Assembly (NCBI GenBank): GCA_904394975.1
Contig: CAJFNQ010000040.1
Coordinates: forward strand, 32,710-96,709
Reading direction: 5' to 3'
Length of the DNA stretch: 64,000 nt
Origin: Metaruminococcus_A gallistercoris
GTDB taxonomy: Bacteria; Bacillota; Clostridia; Oscillospirales; Ruminococcaceae
Positions within the stretch are counted from its first letter, which is position 1; each line of letters starts with the position of its first letter. Positions 7,663 to 15,818 of the stretch are shown piece by piece. The position numbers and the translations under genes are program-made. The notes beneath the pieces were generated by a model that worked only from the letters and a program-made list of their open reading frames with translations, did not search any database and had not been told where the DNA came from.

Positions 7663-8504
7663 TTGACCTTCTCCTTCGTCAAAAACACCATAATTTCTTC
7701 AATACTTGCCGGATCGACTGGATACTCACGCGGAATCTTATGCCGCTGCACCAGCGCTTCGGTGCCGAACTGATGATTCCGCACACCGCGCACAGCAGAC
7801 GCCGGCAACTGCGCAAGCTCGCTCTGCGAACAGCGCAAGATCCCGTAATCATCCAGAAGACGGTCTTTTTCTTCACACAAAAGAATCTTTCCCTTATGGA
7901 TGAGGGTGATATAATCGCAAATCTTTTCCAAATCGCTGATGATATGGGACGAAAGGAAAACGGAGTGCTCCTCATCCTGAATAAACTCGAGGAACAGATC
8001 GAGCAGCTCATCACGGACAATGGGATCCAGCCCGCTGGCCGGTTCGTCCATAATGAGAAGCTTTGCATGGTGCGACAGCGCCGCGGCAATCGAAAGTTTC
8101 ACTTTCATTCCTTTCGAAAGCTCCTTGATTTTCTTTCCCATTGGAAGAGCAAACCGCGCTGTCAATTCCGTAAAGCGGGCATCGTCCCAATTCCGGTAGG
8201 TGTGTTTTAAAATGGTTCGTACATTTTTTACCGTGAGCAGTTCGGGAAAGCAGGATTCATCCAGCACCACACCAATGTCCTCTTTCAAAGAAACCGGTGC
8301 AGATGAAATATTCTGTCCCAAAACCGAAACACTGCCGCTGTCAGCATGGATGAGGTCTAAAATCAACTTAATCGTTGTGCTTTTTCCGGCGCCGTTTTCG
8401 CCGATGAAGCCCATAATACATCCACCCGGCAGAGCAAAGCTCACCGAATCCAGCAAAAAGCCGTCATACTGTTTGCTGACCTGTTCAAGCTGCAAAGCAT
8501 ACAT
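7659..8504 (-). CDS. ABC transporter ATP-binding protein (YtrB-like)
   Basis: 281 aa nucleotide-binding subunit. Walker A is GENGAGKST (residues 35-43), the signature is ELSKGMKVKLSIA, Walker B is LLIMDEPASGLDP and the switch His lies in FLSSHIISD. The C-terminal 60 residues (from about 220) form an extra domain common in ABC-2 exporters. It overlaps the permease by 4 bases and lies 3 bases after the GntR gene, giving a three-gene operon regulator-ATPase-permease. The membrane partner is the 7039-7662 product. Confidence 0.93.
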   Translation of the reverse strand: MYALQLEQVSKQYDGFLLDSVSFALPGGCIMGFIGENGAGKSTTIKLILDLIHADSGSVSVLGQNISSAPVSLKEDIGVVLDESCFPELLTVKNVRTILKHTYRNWDDARFTELTARFALPMGKKIKELSKGMKVKLSIAAALSHHAKLLIMDEPASGLDPIVRDELLDLFLEFIQDEEHSVFLSSHIISDLEKICDYITLIHKGKILLCEEKDRLLDDYGILRCSQSELAQLPASAVRGVRNHQFGTEALVQRHKIPREYPVDPASIEEIMVFLTKEKVK

Positions 8505-8507
8505 AAA

Positions 8508-8882
8508 TCATTCTCCCTTATACAGCACCGTAAGCGTTTGGCAAAGCTCTTCTAGCGTTATGCCGCAGGTGCGGGAAAGTTCAACTGCCTGGTTCAGGTG
8601 CTCTTCCACCTTGCGCAGCTGCTCTTCCCGAATAAACTCCACATTCTTTTCCGCGACAAAACTGCCTTTTCCGGTAAGGGATACAATAAACCCTTCCCGT
8701 TCCAGTTCTTCATACGCGCGCTTTGTGGTAATAACGCTGATGCGCAGTTCTTTTGCAAGCAGCCGCATAGAGGGCAGGGCGTCCCCTTCCCTTAATTCGC
8801 CGCTTATGATTTTTGATTTGATTTGGGTCACGATCTGGTCATAGATCGGTTGGCCGGCCGAATTGCTGATACTGATATTCAT
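8508..8882 (-). CDS. GntR-family transcriptional regulator, YtrA subfamily
   Basis: 124 aa: an N-terminal winged helix (about residues 1-75, with PIYDQIVTQIKSKIISGEL and LPSMRLLAKELRISVITTKRAYEELE) and a short helical tail, the size typical of the YtrA subgroup. It heads the ABC-2 cassette and almost surely represses its own operon through the palindrome at 8900-8928, which covers the -10 box. GGTGGG precedes the ATG. Inducing signal unknown; cell-wall stress is the usual one in this family. Confidence 0.93.
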   Translation of the reverse strand: MNISISNSAGQPIYDQIVTQIKSKIISGELREGDALPSMRLLAKELRISVITTKRAYEELEREGFIVSLTGKGSFVAEKNVEFIREEQLRKVEEHLNQAVELSRTCGITLEELCQTLTVLYKGE

Positions 8883-8899
8883 GTCCCACCATCATTTCT

Positions 8900-8928
8900 A
8901 TATTGTATATATTCATTATATACAATAT
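8900..8928. promoter_or_regulatory. Palindromic operator overlapping the GntR/ABC promoter
   Basis: Perfect 12-bp inverted arms ATATTGTATATA (8900-8911) and TATATACAATAT (8917-8928) with a 5-base centre. The -10 box of the operon lies inside it, so a bound dimeric GntR protein would block transcription. Confidence 0.82.
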
Positions 8929-8942
8929 TCATTCCTTGTCAA
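8915..8942 (-). promoter_or_regulatory. Sigma-A promoter of the GntR-ABC operon
   Basis: On the minus strand TTGACA (8942-8937) and TATAAT (8920-8915) are both perfect consensus, with a 16-nt spacer. The predicted leader is about 25 nt. Confidence 0.88.
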
Positions 8943-8982
8943 GTAAAAAAAAGGCTCATGGAATATGTTCCATGAGCCTTTT
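8943..8982 (-). terminator. Terminator after the small membrane-protein gene
   Basis: A perfect 13-bp stem (8951-8963, 8968-8980; core GGCTCATGGAA) with a 4-nt loop. On the minus strand it is followed by a run of Ts (the A run at 8945-8952), so it ends transcription from 9357 before the GntR promoter. Confidence 0.88.
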
Positions 8983-9030
8983 ACCATACTTATTTTTCGT
9001 TCTTTTAACAATCCAACAAACACAAGCAAA

Positions 9031-9357
9031 TCAATGAGTACGATAACGATGGTAAATAAAAGAATAAACCCCTACTAAAACCGGGATACCACCAACCGCT
9101 ATCACGCCCATTACGACCGCGGACAAAAAGACGTCAAAAAACGCAAGCACACCGTCCATAAGCCAAAAGACGGCATAGGTCCACCACATAAACGCGTTGG
9201 CACGGTTGTATGCCGAAATATTGGTGATTTCACTGGAAGGCACTGTTGTCCCGCTCCAGAAATGCATTGGCGTTTTCCGGTGATATGCCCATACGCCGAT
9301 GACACACATCAAAAAGGCACAAAACCAGGCACTTAACGCCATGATCCACTCTTCCAT
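9031..9357 (-). CDS. Small integral membrane protein, unknown function
   Basis: 108 aa with three predicted membrane segments: ALSAWFCAFLMCVIGVWAY (about residues 7-25), the segment around MWWTYAVFWLMDGVLAFF, and VVMGVIAVGGIPVLVGVYSF. The loop after segment 1 holds MHFWSGTTVPSSEITN, a pattern I have seen in short clostridial membrane proteins of the DUF3784-like kind; that assignment is tentative. It lies 21 bases after the sulfatase stop codon on the same strand, so it may be co-transcribed with it. Its own terminator follows. Confidence 0.7.
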   Translation of the reverse strand: MEEWIMALSAWFCAFLMCVIGVWAYHRKTPMHFWSGTTVPSSEITNISAYNRANAFMWWTYAVFWLMDGVLAFFDVFLSAVVMGVIAVGGIPVLVGVYSFIYHRYRTH

Positions 9358-9378
9358 GCTGTACTCCGATTTTAAGAA

Positions 9379-10791
9379 TTACTCACGCGAATCGCTCGTC
9401 ATGGGGACTGTATCAGATGTAGCCGCATACCAGCGAAGCATATCCCGTTCGAGCTTCAGCGAAACAGCGGCATACTCTTCCTGACCGTACACATTGCAAA
9501 GCTCTTTCGGGTCTTTTTCCAGGTCATAGAGCTCGTGCTCACCGTCAGTACGGTAGATGAGTTTATACCGCAGGGTGCGCAGCATGGTGGTACGGCAGAC
9601 AGAAAGCGGATGTTCCTGCTGCTGCAATGCTTTGTGGTAATAAACTCCGCCCGGGAACATCAGATCGGCATCACGATCGCCCCAGCCTTCAAAACAATGA
9701 GGTTCATGCAAATCATAACCGCCGTCTGAATAAACCGCACGTTCCGGATCGCCTTCTCCGCCCTTGAGCTGCGGCCAGAGGGAATGCCCGAAGAAGGTAT
9801 GCTGTGGTTCAACACCGGCAGACTCTAAGAATGTCGGCAACAGATCGAGCAGTTCAACCTGATTTTTCACCCGGTGCCCTTTTGCCACATTCGGACCACG
9901 GACAATCAGCGGCACACGAGTCAAAACATCCTCAAAACCGTTCGGCCATTTCTCTACAAGGCCATAGTCACCGGCATAATCGCCATGATCAGAAGTAGCA
10001 ATCAACAAGGTATCTTCTCCCGCGGGAGAAGTTTCCAGCGCGTCCATCAGACGGCCGAGCAGCATGTCGCTATAAGTAATCATAGAAAGATAAACGGCCT
10101 GCACTTTTTTGAGCGCATCCTCATCGTTTAAGCTGCGATACTCCCGGATGAGATGATGGAACTCCGGTTTTCCCTCCCCATGAGGGCGCAGTTCGATTTC
10201 CTGATTCAAATATTTATCATAATACGCTTCTGGGGCAGTGTACGGACAATGCGGATAAAGAAGCGGCAGGAACAGCACGAAAGGCTTATCTCCTGGCTTC
10301 CAATTTTTAATCTTCTCGATACCCGCCATCGTATTTGCGTAATCTTTTACGCCGTCTTCTCCGCATTTCATCGGTTCAAGAAGGAAATCATCAATGTTTC
10401 CTGTCGCGCTCTGCGGTTTTTCTTTCGGCGGATGCTCCGCTTGCTTTTCCACAAACTCATCTGCGGAAAGAGGAATGCTCTCCTGCGCAAACATATCGTT
10501 TTTTCCATAGACCCATACATCATATCCCGCCTCTTTCATATAACGAAAGAGATTGTGCTCGTAAGGTTTGACCAGATTCCACAGAGTGCGGTGCCCGGTC
10601 GTATGCGGGTATTGCCCGGTCACAAACGAACAGCGGCAAGGAGAACAAACCGGGTTTTGAACGTGGCATTGTTCGAACAAAGTTCCTTCTTCCGCAAGAC
10701 GGTCCAAATTTGGTGTTTCCACAAAAGGATGGCCATAACACCCAACACTTTCCGCGCGCATTTCATCCGGCATAAATAAAACATAATTCAT
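9379..10791 (-). CDS. Sulfatase (formylglycine-dependent, type I)
   Basis: 470 aa from the ATG at 10791, which has GGAGG 8 bases upstream; a longer frame begins 81 bases earlier but has no ribosome site and would include the promoter. The alkaline-phosphatase-fold sulfatase core is clear: MPDEMRAESVGCYG (metal site), CSPCR at residues 49-53 (the CxPxR motif whose Cys49 becomes formylglycine), SDHGDYAGDYGLVEKW and a C-terminal ELYDLEKDPKELCN. No signal peptide, so it acts in the cytoplasm on imported sulfated compounds. The substrate is not identifiable; a sulfated carbohydrate or a choline-sulfate-like ester are both possible. An anaerobic sulfatase-maturing radical-SAM enzyme is required but is not in this window. 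Confidence 0.9.
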   Translation of the reverse strand: MNYVLFMPDEMRAESVGCYGHPFVETPNLDRLAEEGTLFEQCHVQNPVCSPCRCSFVTGQYPHTTGHRTLWNLVKPYEHNLFRYMKEAGYDVWVYGKNDMFAQESIPLSADEFVEKQAEHPPKEKPQSATGNIDDFLLEPMKCGEDGVKDYANTMAGIEKIKNWKPGDKPFVLFLPLLYPHCPYTAPEAYYDKYLNQEIELRPHGEGKPEFHHLIREYRSLNDEDALKKVQAVYLSMITYSDMLLGRLMDALETSPAGEDTLLIATSDHGDYAGDYGLVEKWPNGFEDVLTRVPLIVRGPNVAKGHRVKNQVELLDLLPTFLESAGVEPQHTFFGHSLWPQLKGGEGDPERAVYSDGGYDLHEPHCFEGWGDRDADLMFPGGVYYHKALQQQEHPLSVCRTTMLRTLRYKLIYRTDGEHELYDLEKDPKELCNVYGQEEYAAVSLKLERDMLRWYAATSDTVPMTSDSRE

Positions 10792-10843
10792 GAAAAATTC
10801 CTCCGTTGTCTGCTGTGATCCCAGATTAAATACTGTTTTCTTA

Positions 10844-10872
10844 ATCATAGCACGCTTTTTTAAAAAAAGCAA
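10844..10872 (-). promoter_or_regulatory. Promoter of the sulfatase gene
   Basis: Minus strand TTGCTT (10872-10867) and TATGAT (10849-10844) with a 17-nt spacer. The -10 lies about 52 bases before the chosen ATG. Confidence 0.65.
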
Positions 10873-10964
10873 TAAACCGGCGCAAAAGAAACGTACTCAG
10901 CATAAGTTAACTGAAAAATTTTATTTTTGGAATAAATTCATATATAATTGTAATTTTCGAATAT

Positions 10965-11000
10965 TTATTTTACGATAAATCTCTTTTTATCGTAAAATAA
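10965..11000. repeat. Perfect 15-bp inverted repeat between divergent genes
   Basis: Arms TTATTTTACGATAAA (10965-10979) and its exact complement (10986-11000) surround a 6-nt loop. There is no T run on either side, and it lies upstream of the surface-protein promoter, so an operator or an mRNA-independent cruciform element is more likely than a terminator. Confidence 0.7.
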
Positions 11001-11034
11001 TTCTATAAAATTATTTATTATATACAAAAGGCAG

Positions 11035-11063
11035 TTGCATTTCAATGTGAAATCAGTTATACT
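11035..11063 (+). promoter_or_regulatory. Promoter of the surface-protein gene
   Basis: TTGCAT (11035-11040) and TATACT (11058-11063), 17-nt spacer, start expected near 11070. Confidence 0.72.
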
Positions 11064-11111
11064 ACTTACAAACACACAACACGTCTGCAAAAGAAAGGAA
11101 AGGGAAATCAA

Positions 11112-13382
11112 ATGAAACTGAAAAAGCGGATATTCAGTGCAGTAATTGCCTTCATGCTGATCCTTACCACGGTCAACTTGATGGCTTTCGCACAGAATTC
11201 CAACGGATTAAACGGTTCCGGTACACAAGATGATCCTTATCTAATTTCTTCAGCAAGCCAGCTTACAGAACTCAACGGCAAACGTGATGTTTACGTTGAG
11301 TTGACACAGGACATTGACCTGTCTCAGGTCATTGCAACGGATGCCGGTGACTGGTACGATTTTTACATCACTGATTTTTCCGGCACCATCGACGGAAAGG
11401 GACACAAGCTTTATAACTTCGGCTACAACACCGCCTTTATCGGCAATTTCTACGGCGGCGAACTCAAAAACCTGACACTGGAAGCAAACGGGAATCCATG
11501 TGGACTGGTATTCAACGGAGACAAAGGCGGTACTTACAACTACACTGACATCAATTTGACCGGTTATGTAAAGTATAGCACCGATAACAACAACGAAGCG
11601 TTACTCATGACCTACGCCAGCGGCGACGTAACCTTAACACGGGTCCACAACAGCGCTGATATTGAATCACCTACTTATAACGGGCTTTTCATCGGTTATT
11701 CTCCTTTCGAGAACAGCAATTATACGCTCGACAGCTGTACCTACAGCGGCGATGCCATTATGAAAGAACCCGGTATTGTATTCGCGAATGGCTCATATAT
11801 CAGCCATTTGCTCGGAGATGAGCCAAGCAGCACTCTGACCGTTAAAAACTGCGAAATTTCCGGAACCATTCTGGGAACAAGCGCAAAACCACATTATCTT
11901 TCCTGTGTCTCCTTCCCCTCAGATGGTTCGGCAAATGCACTGGAAGCAGAAGTAGCTGCCGGGTTTACTAAAACCGGCACGATCGATAAAACAACTCCCC
12001 TGACTGGTTATAGTTTCGAACTCAACAGTGACGGCAAGTTGCGCATTACCGTTACAGACGAAAACAGCCAAATCGGTTCATTCCAGGTCGTTTCTAAAAA
12101 GTATGCGACCATGTATCTGCCAAGCGGCGTCAATGCCGGAACACAGCTTGTCAATGTTTCCGAGACCATTCCGGTCAAAGCGGGAACAACGACCTATTAT
12201 TCTTCTCTTGGCAAGATCCAGTTCTATGACGGCACAGATGGTGAACTGGGCACTACCGGTATAAACGGCTCACTAAAAATCACCAAAAAAGACGGCAAAA
12301 TCGGTTACCTGCTGTCCAACCTTAAATTAAATGATTCTTACGTTTACAAATTCGGTGCATTTAATTCTGAAAACAATTGGGCAACTTCTGACGCGTTGGT
12401 GTATGTTTACAACACCGAAGGCAAACTGATCAACATTGTAAACGGACCGACTTCCGCTGAATTTACTGTTCCGGAACTGAGCGTTACTGCAAACGAATCC
12501 GATACACTCTCTTCCGTAACAGCGCCTGAAGGTTACACCTGGGTAGATGGTAATGTTAAAGTCGTTGCAGGCGGGCAGATTTGTTTTGCTCAGAAGGACA
12601 ACACCGTTGTTCCGGTCAATGTGACCGGTAATCCGCTGCCGATCGCAGAAGTTCCTGTGATCGACCCAAATCAACCAGTTGAAGAAATTAAGGCTGGTGC
12701 AACCGCAGATACAAAAGAAGTTCTGGAAGATATTATTAACGACGCTGTCAACGGAAGTTCAGAAATTATTGGTGCCGACTTGCAGAATAAAATCGATGCC
12801 GCAGCCGCAGCTGGTCAGCAGATTGTAATTTCTCTTGAGATCCAGCCGCAGAACAAATCCGAAGTAGAACAGGAAACTGTGACAAAAATCGAAGCTTTGC
12901 TAAACAAAAGCGCAACAGAAACAACCACTCTTACCGTTGCACAGTATTTCGACATCAGCGTCCTGGTACAAGCAGATCAATCCATATTGGGTAATATTAC
13001 CGATCTGAAAGGCAACACGCTAACGCTCCAAATCGCGATTCCTGATTCTCTCATCGCTGAAGGACGCACCTTCAAGATTCTGCGTGTTCATGAAGGTACG
13101 GCTGAATTACTGGATGCAACACTGAACGGGAATCTGCTTACTTTTGAAACAGACCGATTCTCTACTTACGCTTTAGTTGCGGTCGATAAATCTTCCACCA
13201 CTCCTTCAACATCCGATAACGAAACAACATCGAGCTCTTCAACCGGTAACCAAGACTCTGCAGCAGAGGTTCCTACAACAGGTCAAAGCAATATTCCGCT
13301 GGTTGCTGCTATTGTTCTTTTGTTAAGCATGAGTGGGTTAATCGCATTTGGCTACAAAAATTCAACTCGTTCCAAAAAATAA
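11112..13382 (+). CDS. Sortase-type cell-wall-anchored surface protein with beta-helix-like N-terminus
   Basis: 756 aa. A signal peptide (residues 1 to about 27, ending MAFAQ) leads into a GSGTQDDPYLIS motif and a stretch with DIDLSQ, FSGTIDGKGHKLYNF and GELKNLTLEANG. These are marks of parallel beta-helix (GLUG/pectate-lyase-like) repeats, about residues 35-270. The middle is a set of beta-rich modules of unknown role. The end carries VPTTG (near residue 723), a hydrophobic segment (PLVAAIVLLLSMSGLIAFGY) and a basic tail STRSKK, so a sortase should attach it to peptidoglycan through a variant of LPxTG. A Ser/Thr-rich linker precedes the motif. No enzyme active site can be assigned; binding or adhesion is a guess. 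Confidence 0.82.
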   Translation: MKLKKRIFSAVIAFMLILTTVNLMAFAQNSNGLNGSGTQDDPYLISSASQLTELNGKRDVYVELTQDIDLSQVIATDAGDWYDFYITDFSGTIDGKGHKLYNFGYNTAFIGNFYGGELKNLTLEANGNPCGLVFNGDKGGTYNYTDINLTGYVKYSTDNNNEALLMTYASGDVTLTRVHNSADIESPTYNGLFIGYSPFENSNYTLDSCTYSGDAIMKEPGIVFANGSYISHLLGDEPSSTLTVKNCEISGTILGTSAKPHYLSCVSFPSDGSANALEAEVAAGFTKTGTIDKTTPLTGYSFELNSDGKLRITVTDENSQIGSFQVVSKKYATMYLPSGVNAGTQLVNVSETIPVKAGTTTYYSSLGKIQFYDGTDGELGTTGINGSLKITKKDGKIGYLLSNLKLNDSYVYKFGAFNSENNWATSDALVYVYNTEGKLINIVNGPTSAEFTVPELSVTANESDTLSSVTAPEGYTWVDGNVKVVAGGQICFAQKDNTVVPVNVTGNPLPIAEVPVIDPNQPVEEIKAGATADTKEVLEDIINDAVNGSSEIIGADLQNKIDAAAAAGQQIVISLEIQPQNKSEVEQETVTKIEALLNKSATETTTLTVAQYFDISVLVQADQSILGNITDLKGNTLTLQIAIPDSLIAEGRTFKILRVHEGTAELLDATLNGNLLTFETDRFSTYALVAVDKSSTTPSTSDNETTSSSSTGNQDSAAEVPTTGQSNIPLVAAIVLLLSMSGLIAFGYKNSTRSKK

Positions 13383-13393
13383 TCGTGATGTAT

Positions 13394-13424
13394 AAAGGAC
13401 GGCAGTAAATGCCGTCCTTTTTCT
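13394..13424 (+). terminator. Terminator after the surface-protein gene
   Basis: An 11-bp perfect stem AAAGGACGGCA/TGCCGTCCTTT (13394-13404, 13410-13420) with a 5-nt loop and T run. Confidence 0.9.
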
Positions 13425-13538
13425 ATTCCAACGACCAGAAAAACAGGTTTGATCGTTTTCCCGTTTGTTTTGCGCAGATTCATTGCAGGGAATAGTTTTT
13501 CACATAGACAAAACAGTTTTCTGCATATCCATCCAAAC

Positions 13539-13578
13539 AAAAGGCAGGCACTGTTAGGTAACAGTACCTGCCTTTTGT
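13539..13578 (-). terminator. Terminator after glnN
   Basis: Arms at 13539-13555 and 13560-13576 (GGCAGGCACTGTT with one A-C mismatch) followed on the minus strand by Ts. It lies about 30 bases past the glnN stop and may work in both directions. Confidence 0.8.
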
Positions 13579-13604
13579 TTTAAAGTCTACAAATACAAAT
13601 CCTA

Positions 13605-15698
13605 TTAGAACATAAGATCTTCGTACGTTGGGAACGGCCAGTATTCTTTCGCGGTAATCAGCTCTAAAGAATCAGCTGTTTGACGAAGCGCATCCATGTT
13701 CGGGAGCACAACGTCTTTATATGCTTTGGCACGCTCTAACGCATCTTCTATATCTTTCGCAGAAGAAACGCTTCTCTCCAACTCTTCAATCTGCTTGGAA
13801 AGACGTCCACTCAATTGTGAAAGCTGTTTTGCAAGCTCGGTTTCAGCTGTTAAATCAAGGTCGATGCCAATCTGCATTTTAGAAGAAAGCGTACCACAAA
13901 CCAGATTGTTATAACGAATTACCGCCGGAAGGATCTGCCGGCGCGCCATATCCACCATAGTAAGCGCTTCAATGTTAACAACCTTGGAATAGTTTTCCAT
14001 CAAAATCTCATAACGGGAGTGAATCTCCGCTTCAGAGAATACATGGTTTTTAATAAACACTTCCATGTTTTTCGGCTCAATGTAAGCCGGCAAAGCGTCT
14101 ACTGTTGTGGGCAGATTCGGCAGACCGCGGCGAGCTGCTTCTTTTACCCACTCTTCCGAATAGTTGTTGCCGTTAAACACAATGCGCTTGTGATTACGGT
14201 AGGTCTCCTGAATGAGATTATGCAGTTCAGACTGAAAATCATCTGCCGCTTCCAAACGGTCTGCAAACTGACTCAACACTTCAGCAACAATGGTATTTAA
14301 AAAGATATTCGGACAGGCAATGTTCAGGCTGGAACCAAGCATGCGGAATTCGAACTTATTACCGGTAAACGCGAACGGCGAAGTGCGGTTACGGTCCGTT
14401 GCATCTTTTGCGAATTTTGGAAGAACACTAACGCCGACTTCCAGCATTTTCTTTTCTGTTTTGCTGCCTGTCTCGCCGGTTTCAATCGCACGAAGGATGT
14501 TATCCAGCTCGTCGCCAATGAACATTGAAACAATTGACGGAGGCGCCTCATTTCCGCCCAAACGATGATCGTTACCCGGGCTGGCTACGCAAACACGAAG
14601 CAAGGATGAATACTCATCCACCGCCTGCATTACCGCAACCAAGAAAAGCAGGAACTGTGCGTTCTCCCGAGGAGATTTGCCCGGGTCGAGCAGATTCTGG
14701 CCATCATCGGTTGAAAGCGCCCAGTTGTTGTGCTTACCGGAACCATTCACCCCGGCGTACGGTTTTTCCTGAAGCAGGCAGGCAAAACCATGTTTATTGG
14801 CTACATTGCGCATGACTTCCATGGTAAGCTGGTTGTGGTCAGTCGCAATGTTACTGGTCTCAAAAATAGGTGCCATCTCATGCTGAGAAGGAGCGACCTC
14901 GTTGTGCTTGGTCTTGGAATAGATTCCTAATTTCCACAGTTCACGGTCTAAGTCCGCCATAAACGCAGCGACACGCGGTTTAATATGCCCAAAATAGTGG
15001 TCATCCATCTCCTGCCCTTTCGGTGCGCGCGCACCGAATAGAGTGCGCCCAGTCAAGCGCAGGTCTTCACGCTCATCGAACAGCTTTTTATCCACCAGAA
15101 AATATTCCTGCTCTGCACCAACTGTGGTATTCACCCGAGTTGCCGTTGTATTGCCAAACAGCCGCAGGATGCGCAGTGCCTGGGTATTGATAACCTCCAT
15201 AGAACGAAGAAGCGGGGTTTTTTTATCCAACACCTCACCGGAGTAGGAGCAGAACGCTGTTGGAATATAAAGGGTTCCATCCATAACAAAAGCGTAAGAG
15301 GTTGGGTCCCACGCTGTATAGCCGCGCGCCTCAAACGTGCTGCGCAGGCCGCCTGATGGGAAAGAGGAAGCATCCGGCTCGCCCTTGGTAAGTTCCTTGC
15401 CGGAAAAATCCATCAGAGCTTTTCCGTCACCATCCGGTGTAATAAACGAATCATGCTTTTCGGCAGTCACGCCGGTCATTGGCTGGAACCAGTGGGTATA
15501 ATGAGTCGCACCCTTTTCCAGCGCCCAATCCTTCATGGCACTGGCAACAACGTCCGCAATGTTTTTTTCCAGTTCAAGCCCCTGCGTCATTGTTTTTTTC
15601 ATCGACTGGTAGATATGCTTAGGCAGACGCTCTCTCATGACAGCATCGTTAAACACCTGACAGCCAAACTTTTCAATGACATTAAATCTTTCGGACAT
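13605..15698 (-). CDS. glnN: Glutamine synthetase type III
   Basis: 697 aa, the size of GSIII (about 700), much longer than type I enzymes. It makes glutamine from glutamate, ammonia and ATP in the cytoplasm. Visible are the GSIII N-terminal region (FNVIEKFG, THYTHWFQPMTG), the catalytic section with EVAPSQHEMAPIFE, the glycine-rich loop near GVNGSGKHNNWALS, and the C-terminal arginine region ending KEYWPFPTYEDLMF. The ATG at 15698 is preceded by AAGG; an upstream in-frame ATG would add 29 basic residues without family support, so it was rejected. It lies 120 bases downstream of aspS on the same strand. The glutamine it makes is the amide donor for the GatCAB enzyme encoded just upstream. Confidence 0.96.
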   Translation of the reverse strand: MSERFNVIEKFGCQVFNDAVMRERLPKHIYQSMKKTMTQGLELEKNIADVVASAMKDWALEKGATHYTHWFQPMTGVTAEKHDSFITPDGDGKALMDFSGKELTKGEPDASSFPSGGLRSTFEARGYTAWDPTSYAFVMDGTLYIPTAFCSYSGEVLDKKTPLLRSMEVINTQALRILRLFGNTTATRVNTTVGAEQEYFLVDKKLFDEREDLRLTGRTLFGARAPKGQEMDDHYFGHIKPRVAAFMADLDRELWKLGIYSKTKHNEVAPSQHEMAPIFETSNIATDHNQLTMEVMRNVANKHGFACLLQEKPYAGVNGSGKHNNWALSTDDGQNLLDPGKSPRENAQFLLFLVAVMQAVDEYSSLLRVCVASPGNDHRLGGNEAPPSIVSMFIGDELDNILRAIETGETGSKTEKKMLEVGVSVLPKFAKDATDRNRTSPFAFTGNKFEFRMLGSSLNIACPNIFLNTIVAEVLSQFADRLEAADDFQSELHNLIQETYRNHKRIVFNGNNYSEEWVKEAARRGLPNLPTTVDALPAYIEPKNMEVFIKNHVFSEAEIHSRYEILMENYSKVVNIEALTMVDMARRQILPAVIRYNNLVCGTLSSKMQIGIDLDLTAETELAKQLSQLSGRLSKQIEELERSVSSAKDIEDALERAKAYKDVVLPNMDALRQTADSLELITAKEYWPFPTYEDLMF

Positions 15699-15760
15699 AT
15701 GTACCTTCTTTCTGCGCATCCGCGCACGGAATTTTAAGCGTATTAAAAAGAGAGCATACC

Positions 15761-15809
15761 TGCACGAAAAGGCGCAACGGCTCAAAACAGCCGAAACGCC
15801 TTGTGCAGA
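15761..15809 (-). terminator. Interrupted hairpin between aspS and glnN
   Basis: Three stacked stems with small A-rich internal loops: outer TGCAC/GTGCA, then AAGGCG/CGCCTT, then CGGCT/AGCCG. On the minus strand a T run follows about ten bases later. It could partly terminate the gat-aspS transcript or act as a leader structure of glnN. Confidence 0.6.
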
Positions 15810-15818
15810 ACTTCTTTA

